64,000 nt of DNA from Lineus longissimus (GCF_910592395.1 NC_088325.1:13208109-13272108), one strand, 5' to 3'. Numbered from the stretch's first letter, positions 1-14,893 are shown. Notes: generated by a model not told the origin, from the letters alone. Numbers and translations are program-made.

Positions 1-142
1 CTTTTAAACCTGTTATTATGTTAGCTCAATGCTGGAAAGGCTTGGAAAGTATGTACACACACTCCCAGATGGACGTTGGATACACCGATCATAACAAGTT
101 AATTGATACCTAGTTTTTGCTCATCACATGTACTTGTGGAAG

Positions 143-326
143 TACAGTAAAACCTCTCTTTTAAGGACACCCAAGGGACTGACAAGTGCTGTCCTTGATA
201 GAGAGGTGTCCTGATTAGAGAGGTAAAATTGAATGAAAGCACCCAATTTGGGACCAAAACTAGTGTCCTTAATACAGAGGGTGTCCTTTATATTGCGGTG
301 TCCGCTTAAGGAGGTTCTACTGTATA
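143..326. mobile_element. Short TA-flanked inverted-repeat element, CAGTGGAACCTC family, copy 1
   Basis: The element begins TACAGTAAAACCTCTC and ends GGTTCTACTGTA, so it has inverted termini flanked by TA. Its interior repeats the phrase GTCCTTAATAGAGAGG in both orientations. Three further copies lie at 26187-26370, 34091-34340 and 43655-44030. CAGT-type termini with TA flanks fit a non-autonomous pogo/Tigger-like or other Tc1-mariner element. No transposase is present. The superfamily is inferred. Confidence 0.7.
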
Positions 327-3300
327 AGAGTTTGAGAAAAGCTCTATTCTTATAACGAGGTGCTGATGAGTGTATCGCAGTAGTCAGAAGACGAGTTGCG
401 TTCCTCAAATACTTCAAATGATTTCATCAAGTTTGGCTTTACTTAAAAGTTCCCGAGAGCAGAGGTTGATTGAGTGCAAATTATTGAGTTTTGCTGGGGA
501 AAGTGAGATGACCTCCCACGCCGCGTAAAATATTTAAGAGAAAACGGTTAAAATTTCTCTGCTAATGACGCTAAAGAAGACTAATATTTATCAATTACGA
601 CACAATTAGACAGATAGCCGCAGCAATATATTGGCGTATTTTAAATTATCGGTTACTTCCTGTCCAGGGAAGCTCGAAGGTATAGCCCGGCCACGTGTCC
701 AAATATGGCGTAATGTATCGGGGAAAAAACTCTAATGAGCATTCATTGTATTGAATATCATTATCTCACCTGTTCGAAAATGTCAAAATCATAGGTAGAA
801 AATTTTCGAAAACCGGCTCAAATTTAGCTTCCTAGTTTCAGAGATTCTCCTGGGAATTCGGTAATTTGCTACAGATTTTTACAAATGGTGCGTTATGTCT
901 TAATTTTCGACGCCTTGCTGCTAATTTGAAAACATTCACGATAATGGGTTTTAGTACGATATTGCATCTGTTTGTGAATCCTATAAGTTTAGCATTCGGT
1001 TAACCAGGCAGTGTTTGCCGATTGTGGTCAGAACGTGGGAAAGTACCAACTATTTTTAGCCGTGATTATTACTTTAGGAATATTAATGACGGAATACTCA
1101 CACAGTAGATGATCACATACATAAACATCATCTATCATTTAAAGCACTGACATACATCTCATTACTATTTGTAATACCCGTTTATAGGAACCTTTAAAAA
1201 TCCTGATAGCAGTGGAATGATACCCGAGATTCTGAAAGAATTCTGAAAATTGAATTTTACAGGGTGTTAATGAAATTTTACTTTTTACAGTAGTTGTCAA
1301 TTTAAACTGCTTCAGATTGCTTTTTAGGTAAGATGACTTTCCTGAAGTTGTGACTTTTTCAGATGAATTTTTATCATCTTGCCAACAACATGGACATTTA
1401 TCATAACTTTCATATAAGGGGTTACAATTCTACCCCCTTGCCCTCCCATCAAAATGCATACATTGGACTACATGTAACAGTTAACTCTTCCCTCTGTTTG
1501 CCCTTCCTTGTACCCCCTAAATAAACATAAGTCAGGCCTATGTACCCTTGTTAACACTCGCACCCTGCAGGGCCTTTGGATAACTTTGATCCATGGTTAA
1601 TGACCTATGGACCTACTGATCCTTTTGTGTATCTTAAAATACCCTTATCACATCCCTTTGTCTCTCTAGTTTCTTCTTGTACGCATATTGCTAAGGAGTT
1701 TCGGTATTGTTGGCAAGGGGTTAATTCCATTTTAAGCTGTGAAAATTATTAAATTACTGTATAGTGATCCAGTTTTGTGTATCAATTGGGTAAAGTCTGA
1801 TCTGTGAAGTCAGGGTGACATTGGCTGATCAGCTACTTAAAGAGTTGACAAGGGTAATTAGCATAAATCAGTCGGGTAATTAGCATATTAGTTGTTTCTA
1901 ATCGCCGTATGAGTGAGAGCCAAAGTCTGGTGATCTTAGATTAGAAGATGGTTAATTGTGGCAGTATTAATGAGGAACAATTCTAATTTGAAGCATAAGT
2001 AGTTTTGCAGTCGTGGATTCAACAACTTGTTATATAGGCCTTACTGAATTCAAGTACACTAAGGAGTCTAATCATTGACTGGCGATCTTGACCAATTCGA
2101 ACTTTAGGAGCATATTATGTTCGACTTAGCGGGATATTGGTGGACGTCGCAAACTGCAAACAACTCCCAACGCTACCAGCAATTCACTGACAAGAGTTAC
2201 TGCCATCAAAAGGGTAGGTGGATGTTTGCATTTGAGGTTGATTTGTTTTAAATGTGAGTAAAATAACCCAGATTTCGACAATTTGTGTTTACCCTTTTTT
2301 GATCACTTTATAAAGTGTTGATGATGTGCATTTTCTTCACAATTTAATAACAAGTAAGCTCACTTTCATAAACTGATTACAAATTCCAACGCTCTTTTGT
2401 GTTAGTCACAAAATGATAGGACCCATGACCAGCTCTGTCCTTAAATGATAGGCGTGTGTCATAGACAAAAAGGGAAAAACACTTCGGTCTTTTAGACGAC
2501 TGAGATTGAGATTCCCGCAGCGGACTAATGAAACATGATTCAGATACCGATAGGCGTAAAATCTCGACAAATACGATGTGACCCATGACTGGTCACTTTC
2601 CAGGGTCACTCGGTGCAACTGTTTTGTATCTCATCATGTCAGATATGATATTTTCGGTATTTTCTTTACTTGGCCGTTGTATTATTCCTGTCCTATTGTG
2701 TTATTGTTGGATGATTCATCCCTCTCTTACGACATGAGTCGTTTCTGATTTCTGGAGAATTTCTGGTTTTTCTCCTCCTTAAGGGTTTATTTGACAGCAG
2801 TAATGGGAAGGCCTATGCCTAAGCTCTCGGTGGAACTCTGAATTTTCAAAATCAGGCCAGAAATAACAGTTTTGCAAGGAAGAGGACTTCCAAAGACAAC
2901 ATTTTAACATGATGAAAAAATGTTCAGTTGTTTTGCTCTATGGACACACCCCAAGGTGATAAGACTAGTTTCCATGTCACAGCTGCCAACAACTCATCAG
3001 TCTCATCTTCAATGTTAGATTGTGGTGTGGGGGGGACACTGGTTCCCAAGACAAAGACCCCCACGTTGTCTCCCACCTAGGGGCTGGTGTGAACATCCCT
3101 AGGTTTGACACCTCTTTATGCCAGTTCTGTAAAACCATCTATTTTATGATCATGATAATGACGTTTCAAAAGCTACGGCCTACCAACCAAACTGCACCCT
3201 AGCAATCAGGCCGGTTGTATCACCTGTCTTCATGTCTTCTTCATCTTCACAACTCTCAGCCATTTGAAGACAAGCTATAACTTATCAACTCATTATCCAC

Positions 3301-6300
3301 ATGAATAGAAACTTAACACATCGCTGCTTCTTAATTTTCCAAAGCTTTCGCCATTCAAAAGTTGTGGACGAACTCGTCTGATTTTTCAGGGGGCATTTTT
3401 TACCAAACAAAAACACAGCGGTAACTAGCTAAAAATCTTCCCAGGTGACACAATTAGGTTGTATCTTATAGACACGGGCACAATATCACAGCACACCCCA
3501 CGCCAGCTTCCTCTGTGATTTATGCCCAGGGACACGCTGCATACAAGAACAGGTTCTTTTCATGGCCGTAGACTTGTTTTTGAGTTGGAGGTTTTGCCTC
3601 AGTCCTTGGCTGCTGTCTTCGTCAGGTGGCTTATCGGTCGTCGTTCCAAAAGATCCACACGCAGTAAAGTGACCTGCAAAAGGTCACAAGCAGTGTGTCT
3701 GTGTCCAGTGTTGAACCCATGTGGATATATACCCACACAGTTAGGAGTCTTGATAACTCATTGCCCGCTGAATCCTTAGATGGTGGGATGCCTGATCTGT
3801 CCTGTCCCCAGATTACTTCGCATCAGAATGCCGAGGACAACAATGATTCATTCGTAGAACTATGAATGAATTGAAACCATGAATGGCGCGTTGTATTTTT
3901 GGACATGCCTCCAGCATCGAGAGGTGATGTGTGTCGAGCAATCTTGGTCATTAACCCTTTCAGCCTAACCGCGCATTGGCTCTGCTCGACGCGACTCGAA
4001 GGACAGCCTTAGTGTTTCAATTTCTCTCCATAGGGGCGAGTATTTCACGAAACCATACCACAGTTGACTGGAAATAACGGATTTGGTACCATAGTCTGAG
4101 GTCTCCATCATTCTGGTCCTAATGGGTCATCCAAATGCTCCTCTCCTTGCATTTCACATGAAAGGAAGTGATCACTGGGCAATTTCCCCTCACTTTAGGC
4201 CTCATTAACTCTTTCAGTGCCTGGAGTGCGGTAAGCTTGCACTCGTTGGAGCAAAAGGAGCAGAGCGCAGTGCCTGGCATCAATCTTTGGTCTGGAGAGT
4301 TTAATGATCAATGTTTAGTCTTCTAACGCCCATTCACCATACGCATCGTCATGCACTTGTACACATGCTCGCCCATGAATGGAGTACAACTATTGAGATA
4401 TTCTATGGAACCAACAGTGCTATTCTAGTCTGAAGTCTTCAGCATTTTGTTAAAATACTTGGGATGAATGTTTAAAGTGTCTTGTCCTTGTCTAGGACCT
4501 GAATGGTCTGTCAGCTGTGACCGAAATGTAGTCTCAGCGGCAGAAGGTTCCATGGTTGAGTTGGGAGGAATTGTTTGGCTGCCTCTGACGAAGAAAAAGA
4601 TGTTCTTGGTCGTAACCCTGGACGATTCTATTGACGAGACTTTAAAAGATGTGAAACAACCATCTTGGTGTATACTCTACTATCACTAATGTAAGACTGC
4701 TTTATCATTTACTACAAAATCTTCACCAAGCCTGGTCGGAACCACATGACATCTTGACTATTAAAATTGAACATTTTCGACTTTAGTGGCATTACTTGTA
4801 ATGACCATGCATAGTATTTCCAGTTTCTTGAATATTCGGAAATGGTCTTATGGCGGTGAAACTAGAGTATTGTCTTTCTATGCTGCTGAAGGTATACAAC
4901 TCTGCCTATGCTGATGGTATTTGCGTAGGCAAAAAGTTGATACCTAGATGTCACGAAAGCCTCAGTGCATGGAGGCACGTGTCTCTTGCATGTGGGTTCA
5001 TGATGATTTCTAAAAGTCCTCGAGGTGGAGAAAAAATTACAAACAGAAAAAAATGAGTGGTCCCACCTCAAAGACAGAGGCGGAGGTTGTTTTTTGGGTA
5101 AGCTGTATACTTTGGCACCTAGGGTGAGGTTGTTTGTCGGCTGGACAACATTTTGACTTGATGTAGGTCGAGGATTGCATGAGTGTCCCAGAACATGTGC
5201 CAAGATTTCAAGAACTGCTTTTTCGTTACTATCCAAATTAATTTTGTCTTTCAAGGGTGCTGTTGACATTTTGCGGAGTGATGCCTTGCTATAGGCCTAT
5301 ACAGGTTCAGCTGCTGTTTTTGTCCAGATACTCCGGGCCTAATATTTGCCGTCAAAATTGTTATACAAGATGAATGTTCGCCGACTTGGGACTGAGTGAC
5401 GAGAACCAAGAAATCAAATTTCATTGGCCTTAAGTTGTCCTGAGTCATCGTGCGCTTTCCTTTCGCAGAATTTTGGATAGAGTTTGCCAAGTTATGCTAG
5501 ATAACCTCACAGCCATCGATTACCATTTGATCGGTCATCGAATACCAGAAGTGCATCAACCATTTTGACTATGACATATGAGATCTACCCAGCCCTGCAG
5601 CTAAATTGTGATTGGTAATTTCAATACCTGCAATGTCGCAACAAAAATGGTCTGGTGTTTATCACTGCAGTTTTGATTCACCTGTGAATACCAGGAGTGG
5701 CATGGACCATGAGCTACGAGATTGAACCCTGCAGCAAAATCGTAATTGGTTTGGATTGAACTTGTAGGACAATGCATGCTTTCTGAAAGCTTTCTTCTGA
5801 AAACCAATGCAAGTGGCTGTCCTATCATCATCAGCATGCAGCTCTGGGCTGTCGTCGTAGTAGTTTAGTTGAAGCAACCTCTGATGTCCTGGATTCCGAT
5901 TTCCAGTTGGTCTAGAGATCAGCCCTACTCGTGTGATAGATACTAGGGCAACTCTCTTGGACCACATAGCATTCCTCTTGCCCCGGTTTCATCCTACAGC
6001 CCTCGACAAATTGCCCAAAGCAACTATTCAAAATTTTACTCTGGTTTTCATTTTACCATTTTGTCGATTTTCGGGCCTAAAGTGATACGGCCTCATGACT
6101 ATGAGCAAACTATAAGAGACAGCTGACTTCCTCACTTTCATTTTCGCTATGGGTTTATGCAATGCGCTACTCCTCACCCGAATATTCAGTGAATTCAAAA
6201 GCAAAAGATCTTGCCCGAAGAAGGATGAGATCAAATTACGGAGCACACCCTCCCCTCTCCAACAATTTGTTACCAAGGCTTGCATAATTTCCAGTGTTCG

Positions 6301-7444
6301 GGACCTCTAAACAGGTTCGGTCGATTAGCTCTGACTCAAGGTGACATCATTACCGATAATCAGAACGACGCCATTGTCACAGGACTATTTTTGTCCGCAT
6401 CTCCTGCGGGTGCTGGCGACACTGACAATCTTGAGGGACAGCTGATGATTATCATCATCGGTAGTTGGGTATCTTTGAATGGGACTCCATGGGTCTCTTC
6501 AAAACGCCCTTGAAAGTCAAGGTTGGATATTAAAGTGATCTGCCGAGAAGAAGTGGAACTTCTTAGAACGCGGACGAGGGGGCATGGTCTGGTGATGAAG
6601 TTTTCGGTTGATGGACATCGTGGATGTGTTACTGACATGATGTGGATCCCCGGGTCTGAGAAAGGCTGGATCAGAGGAGTCGGTGTTTGTTTTGCGTCAC
6701 TTACCCAAAAATTCATGGGCAGATACAAAGCATTCTGAACCTTTTTGCCCCATGACCAAAAAGCCAGCTACGGGTTAGAAAAGGGGATCGCATGAGCTGG
6801 GCGTCTTCCCCTGTATCTAAACCTGGCAGGACATGTTGAGTGTTACTTGGACAAGTCACTTCACCTTTGACCATGACATGTTTTACGAAATACATAAAAA
6901 GTAGCTATAGTACAGTGTTCTCGTATCTTTATGATGATAAAGGGTTAAATATGGGTTAATTGGATGAAAGAACAAGTGCAAGGCATGCTAGATCTGGACC
7001 ATGATGCAGTAATCAAAGTCAGTTGTAATTATAATGTTATCTGAGCGATTCAGCTGTAGAACTCTCAGAAACACTCTCCCCGCTTCCTTCCTGTTCCAGC
7101 CCAGTCTCAGAGGTCACCATATGCCAAAACAGATAATATCTTAACCGATCTCTAATTGGGCGCTTTCTTGGCTAATTGGATGCGAAACCACAATATCAAC
7201 CTCGGGCCCAGGACAATTGAAGGATTATTATGTGATCTGATATTTGACCTCAGCCCAGGAGTTACGCCGACGCCATTTTAGGCCTAGGGAAAATAAAGGG
7301 AATGTCTCATAATGAATATGTGTCTTAACTTGAGACAGTGGGTGTGTTATGTTAGGAAATAGCTGTGACATACTGCTTTTCAAAAGAGAGGCCCTCTCAT
7401 TGTATGGGTCTTCGTTTTATGATACATCTCCTTTAACTTCATAG
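327..7444. other. Non-coding stretch, no supportable gene
   Basis: All open frames here are short (the longest is 135 codons, minus strand, 4862-5269). They lack recognisable domains, splice-consistent neighbours or biased codon use. A diverged tandem duplication is visible at about 5538-5613 and 5684-5750, where both copies contain GAATACCA and CCCTGCAGC. Otherwise I see ordinary AT-rich intergenic sequence. Confidence 0.6.
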
Positions 7445-7779
7445 TTAAAGGGTAACTCGTGTCAAATTTCACAATATGATGTTTTAGCTGTTTTGGACAA
7501 ATGACTACGTCACTTTCTCATAAATCGGTAAGGTTTTCGAATCGAAATGCACATTTTCTAGAAATTGATGGTTTAATCCCGCCCGGACAGCTCGCTTCGA
7601 TGCCGTTTTCGTTGATGACGTCACAACATGAACATTTTCGCGGTCGCAGTGGTTTACATTCAGCGATTTTATAATAAATCTAATCAAAAATGGAAAATTT
7701 GAGTTTTACATTTGTGATCAACAATTAAAAACGGACGTATTTCCACAAAGTTGTAAATCACATCATAGTATCACTTTAA
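7445..7779 (-). mobile_element. 335-bp TTAA-flanked non-autonomous element, copy 1
   Basis: The element runs TTAA-AGGGTAACTCG to GTATCACT-TTAA, so it has TTAA at both edges and short imperfect inverted termini. Two more copies in the opposite orientation lie at 14894-15221 and 50264-50593. The TTAA flanks point to piggyBac-type integration, which is an inference. The internal sequence is conserved between copies and has no coding potential. Confidence 0.75.
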
Positions 7780-10208
7780 GGCCATGGTACTTCACTTCTC
7801 ATGCAACAGTGTTGTCTGAGACATTCCCTTTAATGAGGTGAAGGAAGATTTACAATGCATAGGCCTAATTAGATTTACAAGGCTTCTAGTTACAGTAAGT
7901 GTTATGTCTGTAATTGCTGATGAGTGACATTCTAGGATGCAAGGAATTTGGAAAATTGCGTTGAAATAATCTTTAGCATGATTATGATGCCCAGTAAGTA
8001 GCAGATTTTTCATTTCAAATGTTATTTTATTTTAAAAACTTTTATGGAATCTGTAAATTATTCCTACCACAAAAAGCTATTTCAAATTCCGTTATGAAAT
8101 TTTAAACTTGAGCCTGTTGGAATATTCAAGTTTCGAATAGTTGGCGGTTTGTGTGGTCTGATAAGGTGTGGGCGTACCATGTGGCTACGCCAGAATCCCA
8201 GCCGCAAGCCAATCCCGTAGTCTCTTCGCCCAGCCCTGTTTCCATCGTGCATTTCTCTCAAGTCTGCAACCACAGAGTAAGAATCGTACCTGTATCAAGA
8301 GACCAGGATGGTTAACTATAAATTGTCAATTACATGCTGAGAGTATTTATGTACAATTTGTAAGGAATCGACATGCGCTATCCAATGTTATTCCAGATTG
8401 AACCATACCTACTAGCTCTCCTCTCACAATACACGGAAATAAGAAAGCATGTTTTTCTTCATTTATTTGCTTTAGCTGGGGCTACCCTGGAAATTCTAAG
8501 ATTTTGCTCTTGCTCTTAGCTTGACTTTGTAAGTCTGTTTAAAAAAAGCGAGATTCTGCCAACTGGCAAATTTCATTTCTTAAATTTGCAACCTATCCAT
8601 CTCGGTCCACATTTGCATAACGAGAAGATCGATTCAAACTCTCGATTGCTCAAGATGACTTTTTATGACTTCAGAGATTGCAACATATTTCAGAATTTGT
8701 TAAAGAATATTCGATAACAAAATTGAGGTACTGGTTGTCTCACCAAACACAACAAGGTTGGCGCTGAAATCAAGGTCAAACCCTAGGCGACTGACGAGGT
8801 TTTGGGCAAAATGGCATCTTAACCCAAGCGTTGTTCGTTGGGACAACCAATACCTACAGTAGGTACATCAATTTCTATTCTTAAACTGCTCAACTCTACA
8901 CATTTTAGGCCTAATCCACCAAGAATCTGCCTTTGACACATTTCATGCCAACCGAAAAGGTTGTGGGTTGTCCCCAAAGTGGTCAAAACAAGGCTAATAC
9001 ATAGTCCATTTTAAAAGATGAAACATCGTAAGCAAAAGTGTTCTCCACAAGGCTATTTGTCAGGGTGGCCCACCCAACCTTGGCAGCTTACCACCCTAAC
9101 TTGAAAGAGCCACCCTACCTTGCTCTAGAACTTTGTAGAGGGTTCCTATAGGGCTACCCTACCTCAAATTGCTGGCCACCCTACCTTGTGTTGCACACTT
9201 GTAAAACGTCATGTTAATCAAGGGTATCACCCTTACCACCCTACCTTGGAAGAGCCACCCTACCTTGCTCTCAAACTTTGTAGAGGATTCCTATAGGGCC
9301 TACCTCAAATTGCTGGCCGCTCTACCTTGTGTTGCACACTGGTAAAACGTCATGAAAGGGTATCACCGTACCTTGAGAAAACCCTGTGGAGAACACTGAG
9401 CAAGATGTTTTAGACATTTATTTGATGATACTTTCATTTCTTTTAGTCATGATGCTGTTTACAAATGAACTACACCCTCATATCATACATTGAAATCCTC
9501 TCTGACAATGATAGCATACAAATATGGAACATCACTTTGTGATTCAAATTACTGTTCAGGACAGAAGATGGTGGACAGTGTAATAAAAAATGGATACTAG
9601 AATGTGCTGGCATGTCGCTATTGTTAGTCCTGTGATATTGAAAAGGTAATATATCATTGTCAGACATCAGTCTTCATCCAGACACACCAGGGGTATGATG
9701 GCTAACTTTGTCATTTAAATTTGAGTGTCTATGAGTTGAAAAACCTACACGTTATCAAAATACTGCTGGTATTTAGTTTGTGTCCTTTCAAGGTGACTGA
9801 TGCTGCTGTAACAATAGCGTATAGAATATGAGTTAGTGGACCACTAGTAACAGGTGTTCGGGGAGCATCAACCTTCACTCATTTTCATTTTAGTGCCGTC
9901 TACCCTCAGATTATACAATACAATAAAAAAACTTGTAAGGCGCTCAAATCCAGCAATTAAACTGTTCGAGTGCACCCCCTAGCGAGCTAAGTACTTCTGA
10001 AATAGGACCGTCTTTATGCAAGTATCAATTCGTTTCTTGTACCCCCCCCTCCTCAAGGGTAGTTAAGCTATCACCACTAATCTTTGCCGATGCTTGAGTA
10101 GTATTTATTTTTCCTTTAGTGAAAATTTGGCGAAGCTGGAAAGAATAAGGATGCTAATGTGTCGATGTCTTGTCGAACATACAGCCTTACCCAGTAAAAT
10201 TAGTTCGG
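7780..10208. other. Non-coding stretch with a local 145-bp tandem duplication
   Basis: No gene is visible. At about 9060-9375 a unit containing GAGCCACCCTACCTTGCTCT occurs twice with an offset of 145 bp (9107 and 9252). The two copies differ by scattered substitutions and small indels. Confidence 0.6.
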
Positions 10209-10712
10209 TTACTTTATATGACGGTGATAACTGATATATTGTTGATGGTGATGTCTTGACGAAAGAAAAAGTAGAATTGATACTTGCATTAGAGTGTTCC
10301 TGAAAGCAAGGAGTGACTGAGTGTCCCGTAGATTACAGCTTAGAGAGTTCCACAGTTGGGGAGCCAGAAAACTGAAGGCACGCCCACCAAATGATGTAGT
10401 CTTTGAACGCGGCACAGATAGGAGGTTCTTGTCAGATGATCGGAGTGACCTCGATGGGGTGTATAACTGCAAAAGATCCTGCAGGTAATCAGGGGCAATA
10501 CCATTTACCGCCTTGTAGACTAGAGTTAGCACCTTGAACTCGATACGGGCACGGACGGGGAGCCAGTGAAGATCTTCTAGAACCGGGCTGATGTGATTCC
10601 TACATGGTGTACGGGTTATCAAACGAGCTGCATTGTTCTGGACCACTTGAAGTTTGTCGGCAAGTTCCCCGGATACCCCTAGTAGGAGACTATTGCAATA
10701 GAAATGAACCCC
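10209..10712 (-). mobile_element. 5'-truncated LINE: C-terminal end of a reverse transcriptase
   Basis: The minus-strand frame reads YCNSLLLGV, then VQNNAARLITRT, LEDLHWLPV, YKAVNGIAPDYL and LWNSL in order. This is the well-known C-terminal signature of non-LTR retrotransposon reverse transcriptases of the CR1/L2/jockey group. Only about 165 residues remain: the element is cut off upstream near 10712 (its 5' side), and no endonuclease or RT catalytic YxDD block is present. It is therefore a dead fragment. The frame stays open to the end, which suggests a fairly recent insertion. Confidence 0.88.
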
Positions 10713-13700
10713 AATATTGACTTACTGTTGACTCATGGTCACCATGTTCTGTCTCGTCAAAAGTTTCTTCCTGAAATTCAACCGACAACTTGAAGCCGGA
10801 GAAACGTAACGAATAGAACACATTATACCAGTGGGTTTGTGCTAAAAAACAATTCTTGAAATACGTTAGGTGGTATAGAATGCTTGTTCGGTAACTCAAT
10901 CATGTGTTTATAAGGTTCTATATCACTCAATGTAGCCAAAATTACCTGTGTGCCAATGTACGAGTTCATTTATAAAACAGAATCGCTTTTCTTGTCGGTG
11001 TAAGATGAAAAAGTGTAATTTATGTTACAAACTTATATCGCCTATTGGGCCTGTACATGGTAGTGCCTGTCATATGTAAAATGCATTACTGAATTGACTA
11101 ATGATAAGTTGAACTTGGGCATTATGATTATTTTCATCTTAAGTTGGCGAGAATCAGGAATGCATCGGCTAGAACTCCACACGATAATGTACATGCACCT
11201 TGTCTACTTAGCACAGACAAACCACTCCTAAAGCATTATCAACCTCTCTTTACGCCGTAGTACACATCACGCTGAACAGCTCATTCATAAAATTTCTCCA
11301 AATTTGGCGTACTCCTGTGCACTTCATTCCGATTGGTCGCGATCGAACAACACAGACTCATTCATGAAAAACCATGAATGAACTCTTGTGACTCTAGACT
11401 CTAAATCGTCCTTTTCAGCGATTTTGAAAGCGCTTTATTCTCGGCGTTTGTCAAGATTAAACCAAGCATTAATGTGTACACTTGTTTTGGTCTAAGAATA
11501 GCTCACACTTGCTTGGGGCACAATTCCTCTTTGTTGTCTGTGGGGCAGGTCTGTGACCTAGTTTCAAAAATGGCTACATCTCCCTGATATGTTTGTGTGC
11601 AGGGTAATTTTAATACCATCATCGTGGTCGGGGTCCAATTATTCTCCCATAAAGACAGGTATGATGTTGGTGGACATGGTTCTTATGACAGTGGGGTCCG
11701 TTGACCTCCCTCCTCCAACCCCCATGTGTGATCTCTTCAGATTCAAGGTTTGACCATAGGCACCTCCATTTTGGCTAGAAATTGAAATCCAAAACATTTA
11801 GAACTCGTTCAAAATGAAATGTATCCTAATTTCAAGGGTGGGAGTGAGTTCTTTGTTTTCCAGAGAACAGACTCCGACCATCGAAAATGGTATCATCATT
11901 TTGATGCTATCGAGTTGTTATATACATGTACTTGTATATTGTGTAGTTGATCTGAGATCTTTCAATTCACATGTGCATCTGATACAAAACACTCCACTTC
12001 GAGACATTTTTCAAAAAATTTATGAATGAAATAATGTGTAAACTTTTGGTAACGAAAGTGGATCCATAGTACTACGACTTTGAAGCAGTTTCAGCCCACT
12101 TTGACCAAAATCTGTTGACAATATGCATAGCTATATGTACATAATGTACAGGGAATCACATTGAACTCTATTTAACTTGATTTCACTTGAAGTTTACTGT
12201 CAAAACATGTACATCATACGTCCAAAATGTACGTCAGTTACAGGATAGTGATTGGTTACTATGACTTTGAAGCAGTTTCAGCCCACTTTGACCAAAATCT
12301 GTTGACAATATGCATAGCTATATGTACATAATGTACAGGGAATCACATTGAACTCTATTTAACTTGATTCCACTTTAAGCTTACTGTCAAAACATGTGCA
12401 TCATACGTCCAAAATGTACATCAGTCACAGGCTAGTGATTGGGATTGCTCTCCAACAAAGACCCTTTAAATCACTTTGAAGGACTGAGTGAAGTCACTCA
12501 AGGTTTGCAACAATTGTCCAATGAACACCAAGTGCAAACATGGAGGGTGCCCCTTATTCACTTTTTGGCGATTTTCAAGACAAAAGGTTTACGATAATGA
12601 ATGGATGTCACGTTAAATTTTCATGAAAATCTTTCTGTTCCCATGGGCCGGTATGAATAGGGTGTGTAGCACTTGATGTACCCCGATTCCCATTCATGCC
12701 GACCAGCACCCACAAGTGTGTCGATGCGATCTTTTGTTTCGACAGGGATGCGAAATTGTATTTTTTGTCCGTGTGGCTTGTAGTTCATGAAATAAAAACA
12801 GTGGGATCAGTCACTACCAAGTAGCTACACATAAAGGTCGTATCAAGGGACAAAATGCCATGTTTTGAGGAAGCCTCTTATCCTTTGGTTCAAAAATTTG
12901 CAAATTGAACTTAAATTGAAAAAGTTTCAACTGTGTAAAAATATGAAAAAACGTTTCACTCATAGTGTAGACTGATTTTACAATAAATGCCAAGTTTCAC
13001 CACATTTGCCTGCACAATAACACTGCGGCCATGTTTATTCCAATTTACCTGAGCCATAAGCAATGAATGGTGTTGGTCTTTGATTCATGTGTTTTGTACC
13101 ACTTGCTGTGTACAAATCGAAAGTGTAGAAAAAAGTCTTCTCATTTGTAATACAAGTTTTAAATTCAATTGATTATGCGTACAGACCCAGTTGCAAAAAT
13201 TGTATTCCTTCAATCTACGGAACGTTTTTGTAATTACAATGATATCTTCATGACTGGTTTGTTTCACATTCATGGCTTAGTCACACGCTCCAAAACGATG
13301 TGCCCGGCCGCAGATGTCCACGTCCCATCATGCCTCACCTGTGCAAAAACCTGCCGTTCATTTCAGTTAATTTCTATCCCATTTGTTTATTGATTGTTTT
13401 GAAACGGGATGCTGGGAATTCCACGTTTTGCCTGAGGTGACCTTCTGCGATCGCCGGCTCCAGTTTCCGCTGCTGAAACGCGATCTCCCTTCACGGAGAT
13501 TCTCAGCGTAGTTGACGTACTCATCAATACAACGCAGCCAATCGCTATTGACAACTACTGTGACATCACAGGCGATCGTTAAGCCAGCGCCAACACAACA
13601 TGTTCGGCAGCTGTGTTGGACGATGATTTACTCTAGAGGTAACCGATACTTTCTATTCAGGGTGTCGTTTTACGGTACTTTCAAGATATACCAGAACAGG

Positions 13701-14041
13701 AAGTGATTTTCATTATTTCAATTATAAAACTTAGTCATCATAAAGATGATACATGTTTTCACAAGTCCAATTTGTTTTACAACTGCCGGGTTCTAAACTT
13801 AGATATCTTTGTTGCCAGTGTTCGTGATATAAGAAAGAGGGAGACTAAATAATTGTACTGAGGTGTCATTTATAAGATGAAACATGTATATTTTAAGCGT
13901 AGTGGTATCTCTTTAAGTTAAAGTAAAGTTCAGCATTCATGTAGGACTTTTCCAAGTCCACCCTGCTCAAAGCACTTCTTGCTTCTCGGAGTGCTCTGGG
14001 GGATTTTGAGGACAAGCGCGTACACTAAACTGTGGAACTCT
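10713..14041. other. Non-coding stretch with a 187-bp tandem duplication
   Basis: No gene is supportable. A 187-bp segment starting near GACTTTGAAGCAGTTTC is present twice, at 12073-12259 and 12260-12446, with few differences. The rest shows no repeats or long frames. Confidence 0.6.
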
Positions 14042-14135
14042 TACGTGGAAAGAACAAAGTGGCTCGGAAAGGTTTCGTACCCACTACCATTCGGTCAGAT
14101 GTCTTATCCCCTCTAACCACTACACCACCTCGCTT
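14042..14135 (-). mobile_element. tRNA-derived SINE remnant
   Basis: On the minus strand a pol III A-box-like TGGTGTAGTGGTTAG (14116-14130) is followed at tRNA spacing by a B-box-like GGTACGAAACC (14069-14079). The intervening bases do not fold into an anticodon arm I can support, so this is a SINE head or tRNA pseudogene and not a functional tRNA. Confidence 0.55.
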
Positions 14136-14893
14136 CTCTGTGCTAGTAGAAGGCTGCTGAATGATCAAAACAGGGGTCAGGCCAATTTGGAAACAAAAGG
14201 CAGAAGGGGTTGAAAAAGTCAGAGTCGTTTTCTTACAAAGTAAACTTAATGATGGATGACACTCACAGAGAAACATAAGAACAACCAGAAGTGTCACCAT
14301 TTATGTCGTAATCATAGACTGTCATCTTGATGGCCATCTCTAACCATCTAAAGGATGATTCCTTGTCCTGCTAGAACAAAACATGTCGTGCTCAGTTGAC
14401 ATTTTGAGTGATGGTCAGACCCCCTTGAGTCTGTCACAAAGGTCTTCTTCATCTTCCAAGTAACGTTGAGTAACTATTAAACGTGACATACAAATAAGTC
14501 AAGCAGCTCTCCTTTCTGACCTCCGATTGTGAAGAGTGCTCCGTGCCGCTCCTTGCTGTCGTTTGGTTTGTGGAAATCGTCAAGTTTTCGATTTTCCTGT
14601 AAAAATGGAAATGGTCAAGTTTGTTTAGGGCTGGTCTTAATCACTAAACCGCTCTTTGGGTGACCGTGGAGTGTTTTGGAGGGAAGTTTTAGGTTCCGGT
14701 TGACTGCTCATGGCCTTGTTGAGATGTCTCATGACGAGGGTCAAGTTATCCAAATCGACCAGAACATGAACTGTGGTTTTCACGGTGTCGTCAATTATAC
14801 TTTTGATCCTCTTTCTAAGATTTCAAGTTTTAGTAACGTACCACGAGAAATCTGCATTACAAAAGCTCCTGACTTCGAAACGCCTGTCAAGGC

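Noticed and set aside
4862-5269. 135-codon minus-strand frame, the longest non-repeat frame in the left part
   Set aside because: No recognisable domain, no plausible partner exons and unremarkable composition. A frame of this length is expected by chance in a region of this size.
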